Part shown: piece after piece, positions 54,827 to 62,916 of the stretch | How the letters are laid out: each line of letters starts with the position of its first letter | Position numbering within the stretch: the first letter of the stretch is position 1 | NCBI RefSeq assembly: GCF_002873395.1 | Contig: NZ_MCUV01000034.1 | Coordinates: forward strand, 1-64,000 | Direction of reading: 5' to 3' | Length of the DNA stretch: 64,000 bases | Source of the DNA: Vibrio sp. 10N.286.49.B3 | GTDB taxonomy: Bacteria; Pseudomonadota; Gammaproteobacteria; Enterobacterales; Vibrionaceae | Notes under the pieces: generated by a model | Database searches by the model: none | The model's input: the letters and a program-made list of their open reading frames with translations, nothing else | What the model was told of the DNA's origin: nothing | Made by a program: the position numbers and the translations under genes

Positions 54827-55169
54827 CCTTGACCCTCCTAGGGCATGATTTTAATTATTCTAGTATCACGGAGTAGTGACCTTATTATGTGTAAATAGAA
54901 TGTTAATAGTCTGTGTGTGGTTTTGTCAAAGTTTGACATTAAAATAATCTAACTATTTTTTCTGCCATTTATTATTAATGACAGCAAATATCAAAATATC
55001 AATGTCTTATGATTTTATTGAGGTTAGACCAGACTTGTAGTGATAACTTGAGTTTGATATCAAAGTGAAAGTGTTATTTTTTTTAACAAATACAGCTATT
55101 CTTTACCTTATAAAGAGGAGTGGGCATAATTAAGCTACTTTTTAGGATAAAAAATAATTTGGAACGATC
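54827..55169. other. Divergent intergenic between fadL and the M50 gene
   Basis: A 343-bp AT-rich gap. Apart from the palindrome at 54924-54938 I see no ORF, hairpin or RNA gene. No FadR consensus is evident; GACCAGAC near 55028 is only a half match. Confidence 0.5.
54924..54938. promoter_or_regulatory. Perfect palindrome between fadL and the M50 protease gene
   Basis: TGTCAAA-G-TTTGACA, 7-1-7. Each arm contains a TTGACA -35 hexamer, one for each strand, so one bound protein could shut both divergent promoters. It is about 98 bp upstream of the fadL start. The regulator is unknown. Confidence 0.5.
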
Positions 55170-56252
55170 TTGGAACTACTTTTAATCGACTTTCTGGGTA
55201 AACCACTACGCTTAGAAGGCTCTATGGCAGGTTGGCAGCAACTTTTTTGGAATAATACGTTAGTTTCACAACTGAATGCTGAAGTGGAAAGCGATGGTAC
55301 TAGAGTGCATCATTTTTCACTGTCTCGCGGAGAAGAAACGTTACACTGTAAGATAGAGGTGAACCTAGTATGGCAACCTTTTTCTATTGAATATCAAACC
55401 ACTGTCAATGACGAGGTCATATCAAAGGGACAGCGTAACGCGAAGGATATAGAACAACAAACGCCTCAGGTTGCCCCTAAAGTAGAGCGTCGTTTTAGCT
55501 TGATAGGTTTACTGTCTTTAGCAATGAAAGGGCTAAAAAGTGCCAAGTTGATTAAAGTGGTATTAGCGTCGGCAAGTCTTGCTGCTTATTCTTGGCTTTT
55601 TTCGATTGAGTTCGCGCTTGCCTTAATTGCTTGCTTAGTTTTTCATGAGTATGGTCATATTCGTGCGATGAAGTACTTTAATATGCAAACGAAAGGTATC
55701 TATTTAATTCCCTTTTTAGGAGGGTTAGCACTCAGCGATGAAAAAATAAATACTCGCTGGCAAGATGTGGTGATTTCGATAATGGGACCTTTTTTTGGTT
55801 TGATCCTATCGCTAATTTTTACCCTTGCTTATTGGGTCACTGGGGAAATGTTCTTCGCTGGGCTCGCGGTATTTAATGCATTACTCAACTTATTTAACTT
55901 ATTACCCATTTTACCACTTGATGGTGGTCACGTTCTAAAAAGCATTAGTTTTTCAATGAATAGTAAGTTGGGAATCGCCTTATGTGCGGCAGCGGCAATC
56001 GGTGGTGTCGTGCTAAGTTATCAATTAAACCTTACTCTGTTTGGTTTTTTATTGATTATGGGAAGCGTTGAGATATTTTTTGAATGGAAGCAGCGTCACC
56101 ATAGCCACTTGTTACCGCTTGACCGATATGGACAAATTTTTTCTTTTGCTTGGTATATCGGTCTTGTAAGCAGCTTAATTGGAATCATTTGGTATTTTGC
56201 ATCGACAGGTGATGAGTTACTGAGTCTGCCGCTGTTGATTTTGGGTACATAA
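55170..56252 (+). CDS. Site-2 (M50) membrane metalloprotease family protein
   Basis: 360 aa. A soluble N-terminal part (about 1-120) precedes about six membrane segments. The zinc motif is HEYGH (HExxH type) near residue 163, and the third ligand is in LPLDGGHVLKS near 253. It appears to start with TTG at 55170, with GGAA five bases upstream; no earlier ATG is in frame. Not an RseP (no PDZ domain). Substrate unknown. Confidence 0.8.
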   Translation: MELLLIDFLGKPLRLEGSMAGWQQLFWNNTLVSQLNAEVESDGTRVHHFSLSRGEETLHCKIEVNLVWQPFSIEYQTTVNDEVISKGQRNAKDIEQQTPQVAPKVERRFSLIGLLSLAMKGLKSAKLIKVVLASASLAAYSWLFSIEFALALIACLVFHEYGHIRAMKYFNMQTKGIYLIPFLGGLALSDEKINTRWQDVVISIMGPFFGLILSLIFTLAYWVTGEMFFAGLAVFNALLNLFNLLPILPLDGGHVLKSISFSMNSKLGIALCAAAAIGGVVLSYQLNLTLFGFLLIMGSVEIFFEWKQRHHSHLLPLDRYGQIFSFAWYIGLVSSLIGIIWYFASTGDELLSLPLLILGT

Positions 56253-56305
56253 ACGGTTACCAGGTCAATTTATCCACGCTATGCGATGAGCGACCAGAAA
56301 AGCAG

Positions 56306-57082
56306 CTAGCCACAGTTTGGACGTTTAACATTGTAGCTTGGTAGTGCCTTGATCGCGTCAGTTAAGTCACCAATTCTAGTATCGTGTGATGGGTGGGTTG
56401 ATAATAGTTCAGGTGGTTGGCTTCCACCTGATGCCTTCGCCATATTTTTCCATAATTCAACCGATTGATAGGGGTCAAAACCTGCTTGTGCCATATAAGC
56501 AAGCCCAACGATATCAGCTTCAGATTCTTGAGTGCGTCCATAGGGTAAAATGAGACCATATTGAACGCCAACCCCTAATGCTGCCATGGTCATTTGCTGA
56601 TAGTCACTTCCTCCAAGGGCAATACTGGTGATTTGTAAGCCGGTATTTGCCAATTGGGACTGAGATAAGCGTTCATTACTGTGTTCTGCAAGTACGTGTG
56701 CAATTTCATGACCAATAACACTGGCGAGTTGGTCTTGATTGACGGCAACATCTAACAGCCCCGTATACACGCCAATTTTCCCGCCTGGCAGAGCAAAAGC
56801 ATTCACTTGTTCACTATCAAAAACCACCACTTCCCATTGTGAAAAGTCATCTTGCTTAGGAATGGTATTTGTTATAGCAGTCGAGACGCACTGTACGTAG
56901 GCATTGATTTTAGTATTTTTACTGATCGGTATCTCTTGCTTCATTTGATCAAAAGAATTAGCACCAAGTTGAGACATATCTTGATCGGAAAAAAGTAAAA
57001 GTTGGCTACGTCCTGTTGGCGATGAACTGCAACTAGCAATACCAATAGTCATAAGTAGTAAGGTTATTTGATTCCAACTCAT
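56306..57082 (-). CDS. M48 family metalloprotease lipoprotein (LoiP/YcaL-like)
   Basis: 258 aa. The lipobox is GIASC. The zinc motif HEIAH is in IGHEIAHVLAEHSNERLS near residue 124, with the third ligand in ESEADIVGLAYMAQAG near 180. It probably trims or clears misfolded outer-membrane proteins, as LoiP and BepA do. The start at 57082 is set by GAGGAT nine bases upstream. Confidence 0.88.
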   Translation of the reverse strand: MSWNQITLLLMTIGIASCSSSPTGRSQLLLFSDQDMSQLGANSFDQMKQEIPISKNTKINAYVQCVSTAITNTIPKQDDFSQWEVVVFDSEQVNAFALPGGKIGVYTGLLDVAVNQDQLASVIGHEIAHVLAEHSNERLSQSQLANTGLQITSIALGGSDYQQMTMAALGVGVQYGLILPYGRTQESEADIVGLAYMAQAGFDPYQSVELWKNMAKASGGSQPPELLSTHPSHDTRIGDLTDAIKALPSYNVKRPNCG

Positions 57083-57214
57083 GCAACATATCCTCATTTG
57101 AACCGTGTTGTGGATTTATAATGAAAGCCTATTAATTGACATAGGGAAAGAGTATTTGCTAAACCCAACATCTCAATACATTATAGTAAGTGATTTACGA
57201 CTTAGGACTTTTCA

Positions 57215-57640
57215 ATGAGTATTTGGAAAAAAAACATAGAGTTAAGTATTTTAAATGCCACATCTAAAAATACATTGATTGAACACCTTGGTATTGTTTA
57301 TAGCGAGGTAACAGAGAACAGTTTAAGTGGCACGATGCCCGTGTGTTCTTTTACTCACCAGCCATTAGGTATGCTGCATGGCGGGGCTTCAGTTGTACTG
57401 GCTGAAACACTCGGTTCACTCGCCGCTAACTTTTGTGTCGATGATGATTATTACTGTGTAGGGTTAGATATCAATGCCAATCATATTCGTGCCATGCGTG
57501 AAGGAACGGTGACCGGTACTGCGACTGCTCTTCATTTAGGGGCGACAACGCAGGTGTGGCAGATTACTATTAGCGATGAGCGCCAACGCTTAGTATGTAT
57601 GAGCCGTTTAACCATGGCAGTCAAAAGAAAAAAATCATAG
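57215..57640 (+). CDS. Hotdog-fold acyl-CoA thioesterase (MenI/YdiI-like)
   Basis: 141 aa. The family motif is PLGMLHGGASVVLAETLGS (about residues 47-65), with the catalytic Glu in AETLGS and His in LHGG. C-terminal MSRLTMAVK is typical. Likely hydrolyses 1,4-dihydroxy-2-naphthoyl-CoA in menaquinone synthesis or a similar CoA ester. AGGA precedes the ATG by seven bases. Confidence 0.85.
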   Translation: MSIWKKNIELSILNATSKNTLIEHLGIVYSEVTENSLSGTMPVCSFTHQPLGMLHGGASVVLAETLGSLAANFCVDDDYYCVGLDINANHIRAMREGTVTGTATALHLGATTQVWQITISDERQRLVCMSRLTMAVKRKKS

Positions 57641-57647
57641 GGTCTTC

Positions 57648-57884
57648 ATGGTCATTAATTTTACAAGTGGAAAAATCATTCTCACCATGCACGAAATTGT
57701 GGTGCGATTAAATGGTGATCAGCGTATCACTATGCAAGCTCAGGTTGATGCTGTTCAACTGATAGGCAAAGGGGCTAATGTCATTTCTGTGAACGGTGCC
57801 GAGTGTAAGTGGTCTTTTAAGCTTGATTCAGAACAGCAATTACGTGAGATAGCCCAAGAATTGAGTATTGCAATAATAGAGTAG
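57648..57884 (+). CDS. DUF3389 small protein
   Basis: 78 aa, predicted all-beta with a C-terminal helix (LDSEQQLREIAQELSI). Resembles DUF3389 proteins of Vibrionaceae. It starts eight bases after the thioesterase stop, with AGGG overlapping it, so the two are co-translated. Function unknown. Confidence 0.75.
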   Translation: MVINFTSGKIILTMHEIVVRLNGDQRITMQAQVDAVQLIGKGANVISVNGAECKWSFKLDSEQQLREIAQELSIAIIE

Positions 57885-57957
57885 AAAGAAGGGGCTTGCT
57901 AACCTGAATAAAATGAGGAAAATCAAGATAACGATATATGATTGAGATTTCCTCTTT

Positions 57958-59661
57958 ATGAGCAGCCCGAGACTTAGAGTACAATTTGAGACGCTTTTTG
58001 AGCACTTCAATGGTCAAGATGCCGGTATACAACTCGATGATGTAACCGAAGTGCTATTTTGTACTCGTCGAAATGCGCGTATTGTCCTCAATAAGTTAGC
58101 AGAAGAAGGTTGGATAGAGTGGCACCCTGCAGCGGGTCGTGGCAAATTATCTCAGCTGATTTTTAAGCGTAACCGCAATGATGTGAGTGAGAATCTTGCC
58201 AAGCGGTATCTTGATGATGGGAAAATTGGTCAAGCTTTAGATGTTTTAGGCAATGATACCGCTAAATTGGGTCAGGTGATTCAAAATTATCTAGGCATTC
58301 AACATCAAGCGGGTGAGCAGGTTATTCGCTTGCCCTATTATCGTCCGTTATCGATATTAAACCCATTAAAATCAATGCGCCGTTCTGAGCAGCATATAAC
58401 AAGGCAAATCTTTAGTGGTCTAACTCGTTTGGATGAACACGAACAGATTCAAGCCGACTTAGCTCACTCTTGGCAAGCCTTAAGTGATACGCATTGGCGT
58501 TTTTACCTTCGTCCAGGCGTGCGCTTTCATAATGGTCAGCCTTTATTAACCCGTCATGTTGTACAAAGCCTTCTCTCCATTCGTAGCTTTAATCTGTTTT
58601 CTCATATTAACAAGGTAACCTCGCCGAGTGAGTGGGTGATTGATATAGATTTAGCTAAACCTGATCGTTATTTACCGCTCGCTTTGACAGAGTCGAGAGC
58701 GAAAATATTACTACCACGATCGAGACGTAATGATGATTATGATTTATTGCCCGTGGGAACAGGACCTTATCGAGTTGAGCGTAATGATGATAAGAAGTTA
58801 GTGCTACGTGCTTATGATGGCTACTTTGGCTTTAGACCTTTGATCGATACCGTTGAGGTTTGGGTAATTGATAAGGCTTATTCTTCCATGGTATTTCCAA
58901 GTATCTCCAATCCAATCACTTCCGAAAGAAGCAGTAGTGATGAAGTAAAACTCGATCCTGGCTGCATGTATTTGTTACTTAACCGTCGTAACGGAATTGC
59001 AAAAAATCCTCACTGGGCAAGCTACCTTAGCCAACGTTTAAGTGGCTTTGAGCTATTTAAGCATTTACCTGAAGACAAGATCGTTGAACTTGGTTTACTG
59101 CAAGCCTATGGAATCAAGCCAGGTTGGTATGATAAACCACCAGCATTATTACCGATGCAACCTCCAGAACCAGGTGTCACACTCGCAATAGCCTACCAAA
59201 CATTACATCCGATGTTTCCCGTTATTACTGATGTGATCAGCAATATTTTAAGTGAGCAAGGTATTAGTACTCGTCTGGTTGGCTATGATTTAACACCGCC
59301 AAGTAGTGAAGAGATCGATATTTGGATCAAACCCATGGGGATTGCCAATTATCGTGATGATGCATTAGCAGGTTGGTTACTCGATTATAGTGATATAGAG
59401 TCGTGCAGCAGTAGCGATGATTTTTCAAAGTGGATGTTGCTGGTGGATCAATGGCGAAGTGGAAACGATCAATCCTTTCCCGCGCGTGAGTTAGGGAAAC
59501 AGCTAGTCGTTAACTATCAGATTATACCCATGTTCCACTGTTGGTTAGGTGTCAATAAAGATCATTGTGGATCGTTGCAGAATGCCAAATGTAATGCACT
59601 TGGCTGGTTTGATTTCAGCCAAGTTTGGGTTAAGCCTGAATTCAATGATTCGGTTCGTTAA
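57958..59661 (+). CDS. SgrR-like transcriptional regulator
   Basis: 567 aa. An N-terminal winged helix (about 1-85, with VTEVLFCTRRNARIVLNKLAEEGW) is fused to an oligopeptide/solute-binding-protein domain (about 125-560, with LSILNPLKSMRRSEQHITRQIF and VRFHNGQPL). This fusion is the SgrR architecture, a regulator of sugar-phosphate stress in E. coli. No sgrS-like RNA or setA is adjacent. The start lacks a good Shine-Dalgarno. The end overlaps the convergent gene by 20 bases. Confidence 0.85.
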   Translation: MSSPRLRVQFETLFEHFNGQDAGIQLDDVTEVLFCTRRNARIVLNKLAEEGWIEWHPAAGRGKLSQLIFKRNRNDVSENLAKRYLDDGKIGQALDVLGNDTAKLGQVIQNYLGIQHQAGEQVIRLPYYRPLSILNPLKSMRRSEQHITRQIFSGLTRLDEHEQIQADLAHSWQALSDTHWRFYLRPGVRFHNGQPLLTRHVVQSLLSIRSFNLFSHINKVTSPSEWVIDIDLAKPDRYLPLALTESRAKILLPRSRRNDDYDLLPVGTGPYRVERNDDKKLVLRAYDGYFGFRPLIDTVEVWVIDKAYSSMVFPSISNPITSERSSSDEVKLDPGCMYLLLNRRNGIAKNPHWASYLSQRLSGFELFKHLPEDKIVELGLLQAYGIKPGWYDKPPALLPMQPPEPGVTLAIAYQTLHPMFPVITDVISNILSEQGISTRLVGYDLTPPSSEEIDIWIKPMGIANYRDDALAGWLLDYSDIESCSSSDDFSKWMLLVDQWRSGNDQSFPARELGKQLVVNYQIIPMFHCWLGVNKDHCGSLQNAKCNALGWFDFSQVWVKPEFNDSVR

Positions 59662-60292
59662 GATCATTGTCTATTTTGAAGCGTAATGGATTTCTCGCTA
59701 ACTGTAGTGTAAGTAATAGCAGCACAGTGATGGCTCCTAATGTATCGCAGAGCATGTCTTTCTGTGCATCCCACATATCACCTTGAGAGCCTAGAAACGC
59801 AATACCCGCTTCACCACCAGCGATATCGGCATACCACCATTCTATGATTTCGTAACCAGAGGCAACACTCATAATGGTAAAAAGCGCAAAACATTGAGCG
59901 AATTTGATAGGGTACTTCGATTTTGCAATGAGGTACTCGGCAATTGGGTAGGCATAGAAACCAATTGAAAAGTGAGCAACCCGGTCATAATTGTTACGTG
60001 GGGATTGAATAAGCGTATTGAACCAATCAAATGGAACCTCAGCAAAGGTATATTTTGCCCCAATACTATGCATTATTATCCAAATGAACATTAAAAAATA
60101 GGCGGTTTTAGAAAAGGTATAGTGACTCGATGCGAACCATATACCTATGAGTATGAACAAGACGGGCAGTATTTCTGCAATCCAAATATCCCAAGAGTGT
60201 GGATCGATAGCGCTAAAGATAAGAACAAAAAGATAAACGGTAGTAAGAGAGATTAAAATTAGGTTATCCGTTAATCTAATAATAGACATCAT
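59642..60292 (-). CDS. YjdF/DUF2238 family membrane protein
   Basis: 216 aa with about six hydrophobic segments. Family motifs include YDRVAHFSIGFYAYPIAEY near residue 105 and GSQGDMWDAQKDMLCDTLGA near 175. ATG 60292 follows AAGGAATC directly. Function unknown. Confidence 0.8.
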   Translation of the reverse strand: MMSIIRLTDNLILISLTTVYLFVLIFSAIDPHSWDIWIAEILPVLFILIGIWFASSHYTFSKTAYFLMFIWIIMHSIGAKYTFAEVPFDWFNTLIQSPRNNYDRVAHFSIGFYAYPIAEYLIAKSKYPIKFAQCFALFTIMSVASGYEIIEWWYADIAGGEAGIAFLGSQGDMWDAQKDMLCDTLGAITVLLLLTLQLARNPLRFKIDNDLNEPNH

Positions 60293-60486
60293 GATTCCTT
60301 CCAAAACAATTAAACCAGTTGCATATCCTTTGCAACATTTTTATTAGTATAGATCGAAATTTGACAGCGGTATAAATAACAACCAACAAAATTTCAGACG
60401 TCTCGAGTTATAAGCCATTCTTCATGGGTTTGACAAATAGCAGGTTATCACTTTGAATGAAGAGAGCATTTTGAAAAGAGTCGCCA

Positions 60487-61101
60487 ATGTTAGAATCCCA
60501 GCCTTTGCATTTTTGCCAGTATAATGAGATAGAGAATCCCTTGTTATGGCCAGTACTTCAAGTACTCACTCACCAACCGTCCAATTGGAAAGTACACACA
60601 CTAATTGGCCAACTAACCCATTTAGGTTTTGTTCCAACATTAGATGAAACTCCAGAAAAGGATGTGTTTAAACGCAACTTCTTATTAATGAATGCGCTTT
60701 ATCAGCTACAAGATATGCTGTATCCCGATCAGTGGTTGCAAGTTGAGGCTATGGATATTGTCCTTTTTACAGGCTCAACAGGAGCTCATGCGATAGACCC
60801 ACAAGATCCGTTGCGGACCTACTATACGGATTGGCAGCATTATGAAGCCAGTGTTGGTGAGGTTAAGCGTCTATTGGATGAGTTTTGGAGCCGTTACCGC
60901 CGTCATGTTGGACAGGACTCGAATGAACATCGCTTAGAGCGCAGTTGTGCATTGCGTTTGTTTGAGTTAGATAAGGACGCAAGTGAAGTGGAAATACGTA
61001 AACAGTGGCGACGTCTGGCTCTACAGTGGCATCCAGACCGTTCAAATGGGGATAGTGAACGTTTTCAGCAGTTATGTGCAGCGTGGCATGTATTGCGTTA
61101 G
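60487..61101 (+). CDS. DnaJ-related protein
   Basis: 204 aa. A DNA-J-related N-terminal domain (about 5-135) precedes a J domain at the C terminus, with the HPD tripeptide in ALQWHPDRSNG near residue 180. A C-terminal J domain is unusual for DnaJ but typical of this DnaJ-related family. It would stimulate DnaK at an unknown client. Single-gene unit with a hairpin after it. Confidence 0.85.
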   Translation: MLESQPLHFCQYNEIENPLLWPVLQVLTHQPSNWKVHTLIGQLTHLGFVPTLDETPEKDVFKRNFLLMNALYQLQDMLYPDQWLQVEAMDIVLFTGSTGAHAIDPQDPLRTYYTDWQHYEASVGEVKRLLDEFWSRYRRHVGQDSNEHRLERSCALRLFELDKDASEVEIRKQWRRLALQWHPDRSNGDSERFQQLCAAWHVLR

Positions 61102-61123
61102 AAGTGATACTCAGCGTTTTAAA

Positions 61124-61164
61124 TACGCTCTCTACTCATATCGGCTTATAGAGTAGAGAGCGTA
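61124..61164. terminator. Bidirectional terminator hairpin
   Basis: TACGCTCTCTACTC (61124-61137) pairs perfectly with GAGTAGAGAGCGTA (61151-61164) across 13 nt, between the convergent DnaJ-related and ATPase genes; A/T-rich on both sides. Confidence 0.8.
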
Positions 61165-61178
61165 AAAATTGACGACGC

Positions 61179-62834
61179 TTATAGAGAAGGTTTAAATTGA
61201 ACTTTTCTCATACGGTTTAAAGCGGCCATAACATCTAATGTACGTGGCTTAGCAAGGTCGCCTTGATTTGGCATTGCATCATGCCAATTGTCATTAAGAA
61301 TTTCGATGATCGATTGTGTTGGGTTCTCAGCCCAACCAGGGAGCTGTGCTAATTGGAACCAAGTCCAACCTATCGCATTGATCTCTGAGCTTGATTCAAG
61401 TTGTTCTAAGGCACTTAAATCAGCAAACTCTTTACCAAAACGTAAGGCATCTTTCCCTTTTGCTGATACTCGGAATTTACCATCAGTTAGTAAGGTCATT
61501 AGCGCGGCGCGATTTAACGCACGTGGAGCAAATGCGGCCAGTTCAGTTTCACATTCATTGTGGCGCTGTGTTGGATGTTGCTCAATAACTTGCTTAGCTT
61601 TAGCGGTCACATCGATAGCTTGGTAATCATGCATCTGAATCACGGTATCAGCAACATCGAGGTAGTCACCCGAGCCACCCATAACAATCAGTGAAGATAT
61701 ATCCATTTCATCTCGTAACTGACCAATACGGTCAACGAGCGGCGTGATAGGCTCAGCACCTTTACTCACTAAAGCCTGCATACGTTCATCACGGATCATG
61801 AAGTTAGTCGCTGAGGTATCTTCATCAATCAATAAAGATTTCGCACCTGCTTCAATAGACTCTTGTAACCATGCGGCTTGAGAGGTTGAACCAGAAGCAT
61901 CTTGAGTCGTGAAATCTTTCGTATCACGTCCCATCGGTAAATGGTTAATATAGTTAGATAGATCAAGGTGATGAACACAGCGACCGTCTTCTGCTCGGAT
62001 CTTCATTGCTTGTGTATCTGTCACAATGTACTCACGACCATCGCCAGGAATATGGTTGTAGATAGAGCGTTCAACAGCCGTTAATAGTGTTGATTTACCA
62101 TGGAAGCCACCACCGACAATCAATGTAACACCTTTAGGTATCCCTAAGCCTGTGATCTCACCGCGATTCGGTGTAGATAGCGTGACTGATAATGACTCAG
62201 GTGCTGAGAATGGTACTGCGCCTTTCATTGGTAAATCACAGTTACCCGCTATACGAGGTAAAATACTGCCATTGGCAACGAATGCGGTTAAGTTTTTCTC
62301 AGCCAGTTGCTCACGAAGGGCGTGTTGATCTTCAATCGTTTGGCAATGCTCTGTTAACGCATCAAGGTTCAACTCTCTTTCTAAGGTGGTTTTACGGATA
62401 AACTTAGGTAAGTAGAAGGTAATGATGTTGAGTGCTTTTTTCGCTAGGATATTACGACCATCAGCAGGAAGATTAATGCGAAAACGTAATTCAATGCCTT
62501 CTTGTGTGAAGACCACTGCGGTATTATCAAGAACGGTTTGTCCTGTTAATGCAATAGAAACACTGGCTTCTTGTTTTGCAAATTCAGCAAAGCTACGCGC
62601 TAGGAAGTCACGCGCAGCAACTTGATAAGCTGGAGACTTTTCTTGTAGCCAAGCCAGTCCTGTTAATGACCAAGGGCGCAAAGCGCGAAAACGCGAAGCA
62701 GAAGCGTATGGATCACCTTGAACATAATCGATGTGTAAATCGAAATCGGTAAAGTCATATTGACCTTTAATTTGTTGATAAGCACGGTAGTTTTGTTTTT
62801 CTAGCTTTTTAAGCTTTGCTGTCAACTGATCCAT
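61179..62834 (-). CDS. Predicted ATPase of the ABC class
   Basis: 551 aa soluble protein. Walker A is GGGFHGKST near residue 245, and an ABC-like segment TSATNFMIRDERMQALV lies near 340 with LLIDEDTS before it. It belongs to a conserved family of stand-alone ABC-class ATPases with no transporter partner and no known function. The start at 62834 (MDQLTAKLKKLEKQNYRAYQ) matches the usual N terminus; reading from 62978 would overlap the upstream gene. Confidence 0.82.
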   Translation of the reverse strand: MDQLTAKLKKLEKQNYRAYQQIKGQYDFTDFDLHIDYVQGDPYASASRFRALRPWSLTGLAWLQEKSPAYQVAARDFLARSFAEFAKQEASVSIALTGQTVLDNTAVVFTQEGIELRFRINLPADGRNILAKKALNIITFYLPKFIRKTTLERELNLDALTEHCQTIEDQHALREQLAEKNLTAFVANGSILPRIAGNCDLPMKGAVPFSAPESLSVTLSTPNRGEITGLGIPKGVTLIVGGGFHGKSTLLTAVERSIYNHIPGDGREYIVTDTQAMKIRAEDGRCVHHLDLSNYINHLPMGRDTKDFTTQDASGSTSQAAWLQESIEAGAKSLLIDEDTSATNFMIRDERMQALVSKGAEPITPLVDRIGQLRDEMDISSLIVMGGSGDYLDVADTVIQMHDYQAIDVTAKAKQVIEQHPTQRHNECETELAAFAPRALNRAALMTLLTDGKFRVSAKGKDALRFGKEFADLSALEQLESSSEINAIGWTWFQLAQLPGWAENPTQSIIEILNDNWHDAMPNQGDLAKPRTLDVMAALNRMRKVQFKPSL

Positions 62835-62916
62835 AACGTAATTTGCCTGATAATATGTAGAAAGGCGGCGATTATAGGAATCACCACCGGTAGAGTAAAG
62901 CGAAACTCTATTGATT

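Noticed and set aside
54827..55169. FadR site in front of fadL
   Set aside because: Only a half-site like GACCAGAC is seen, far from the likely promoter.
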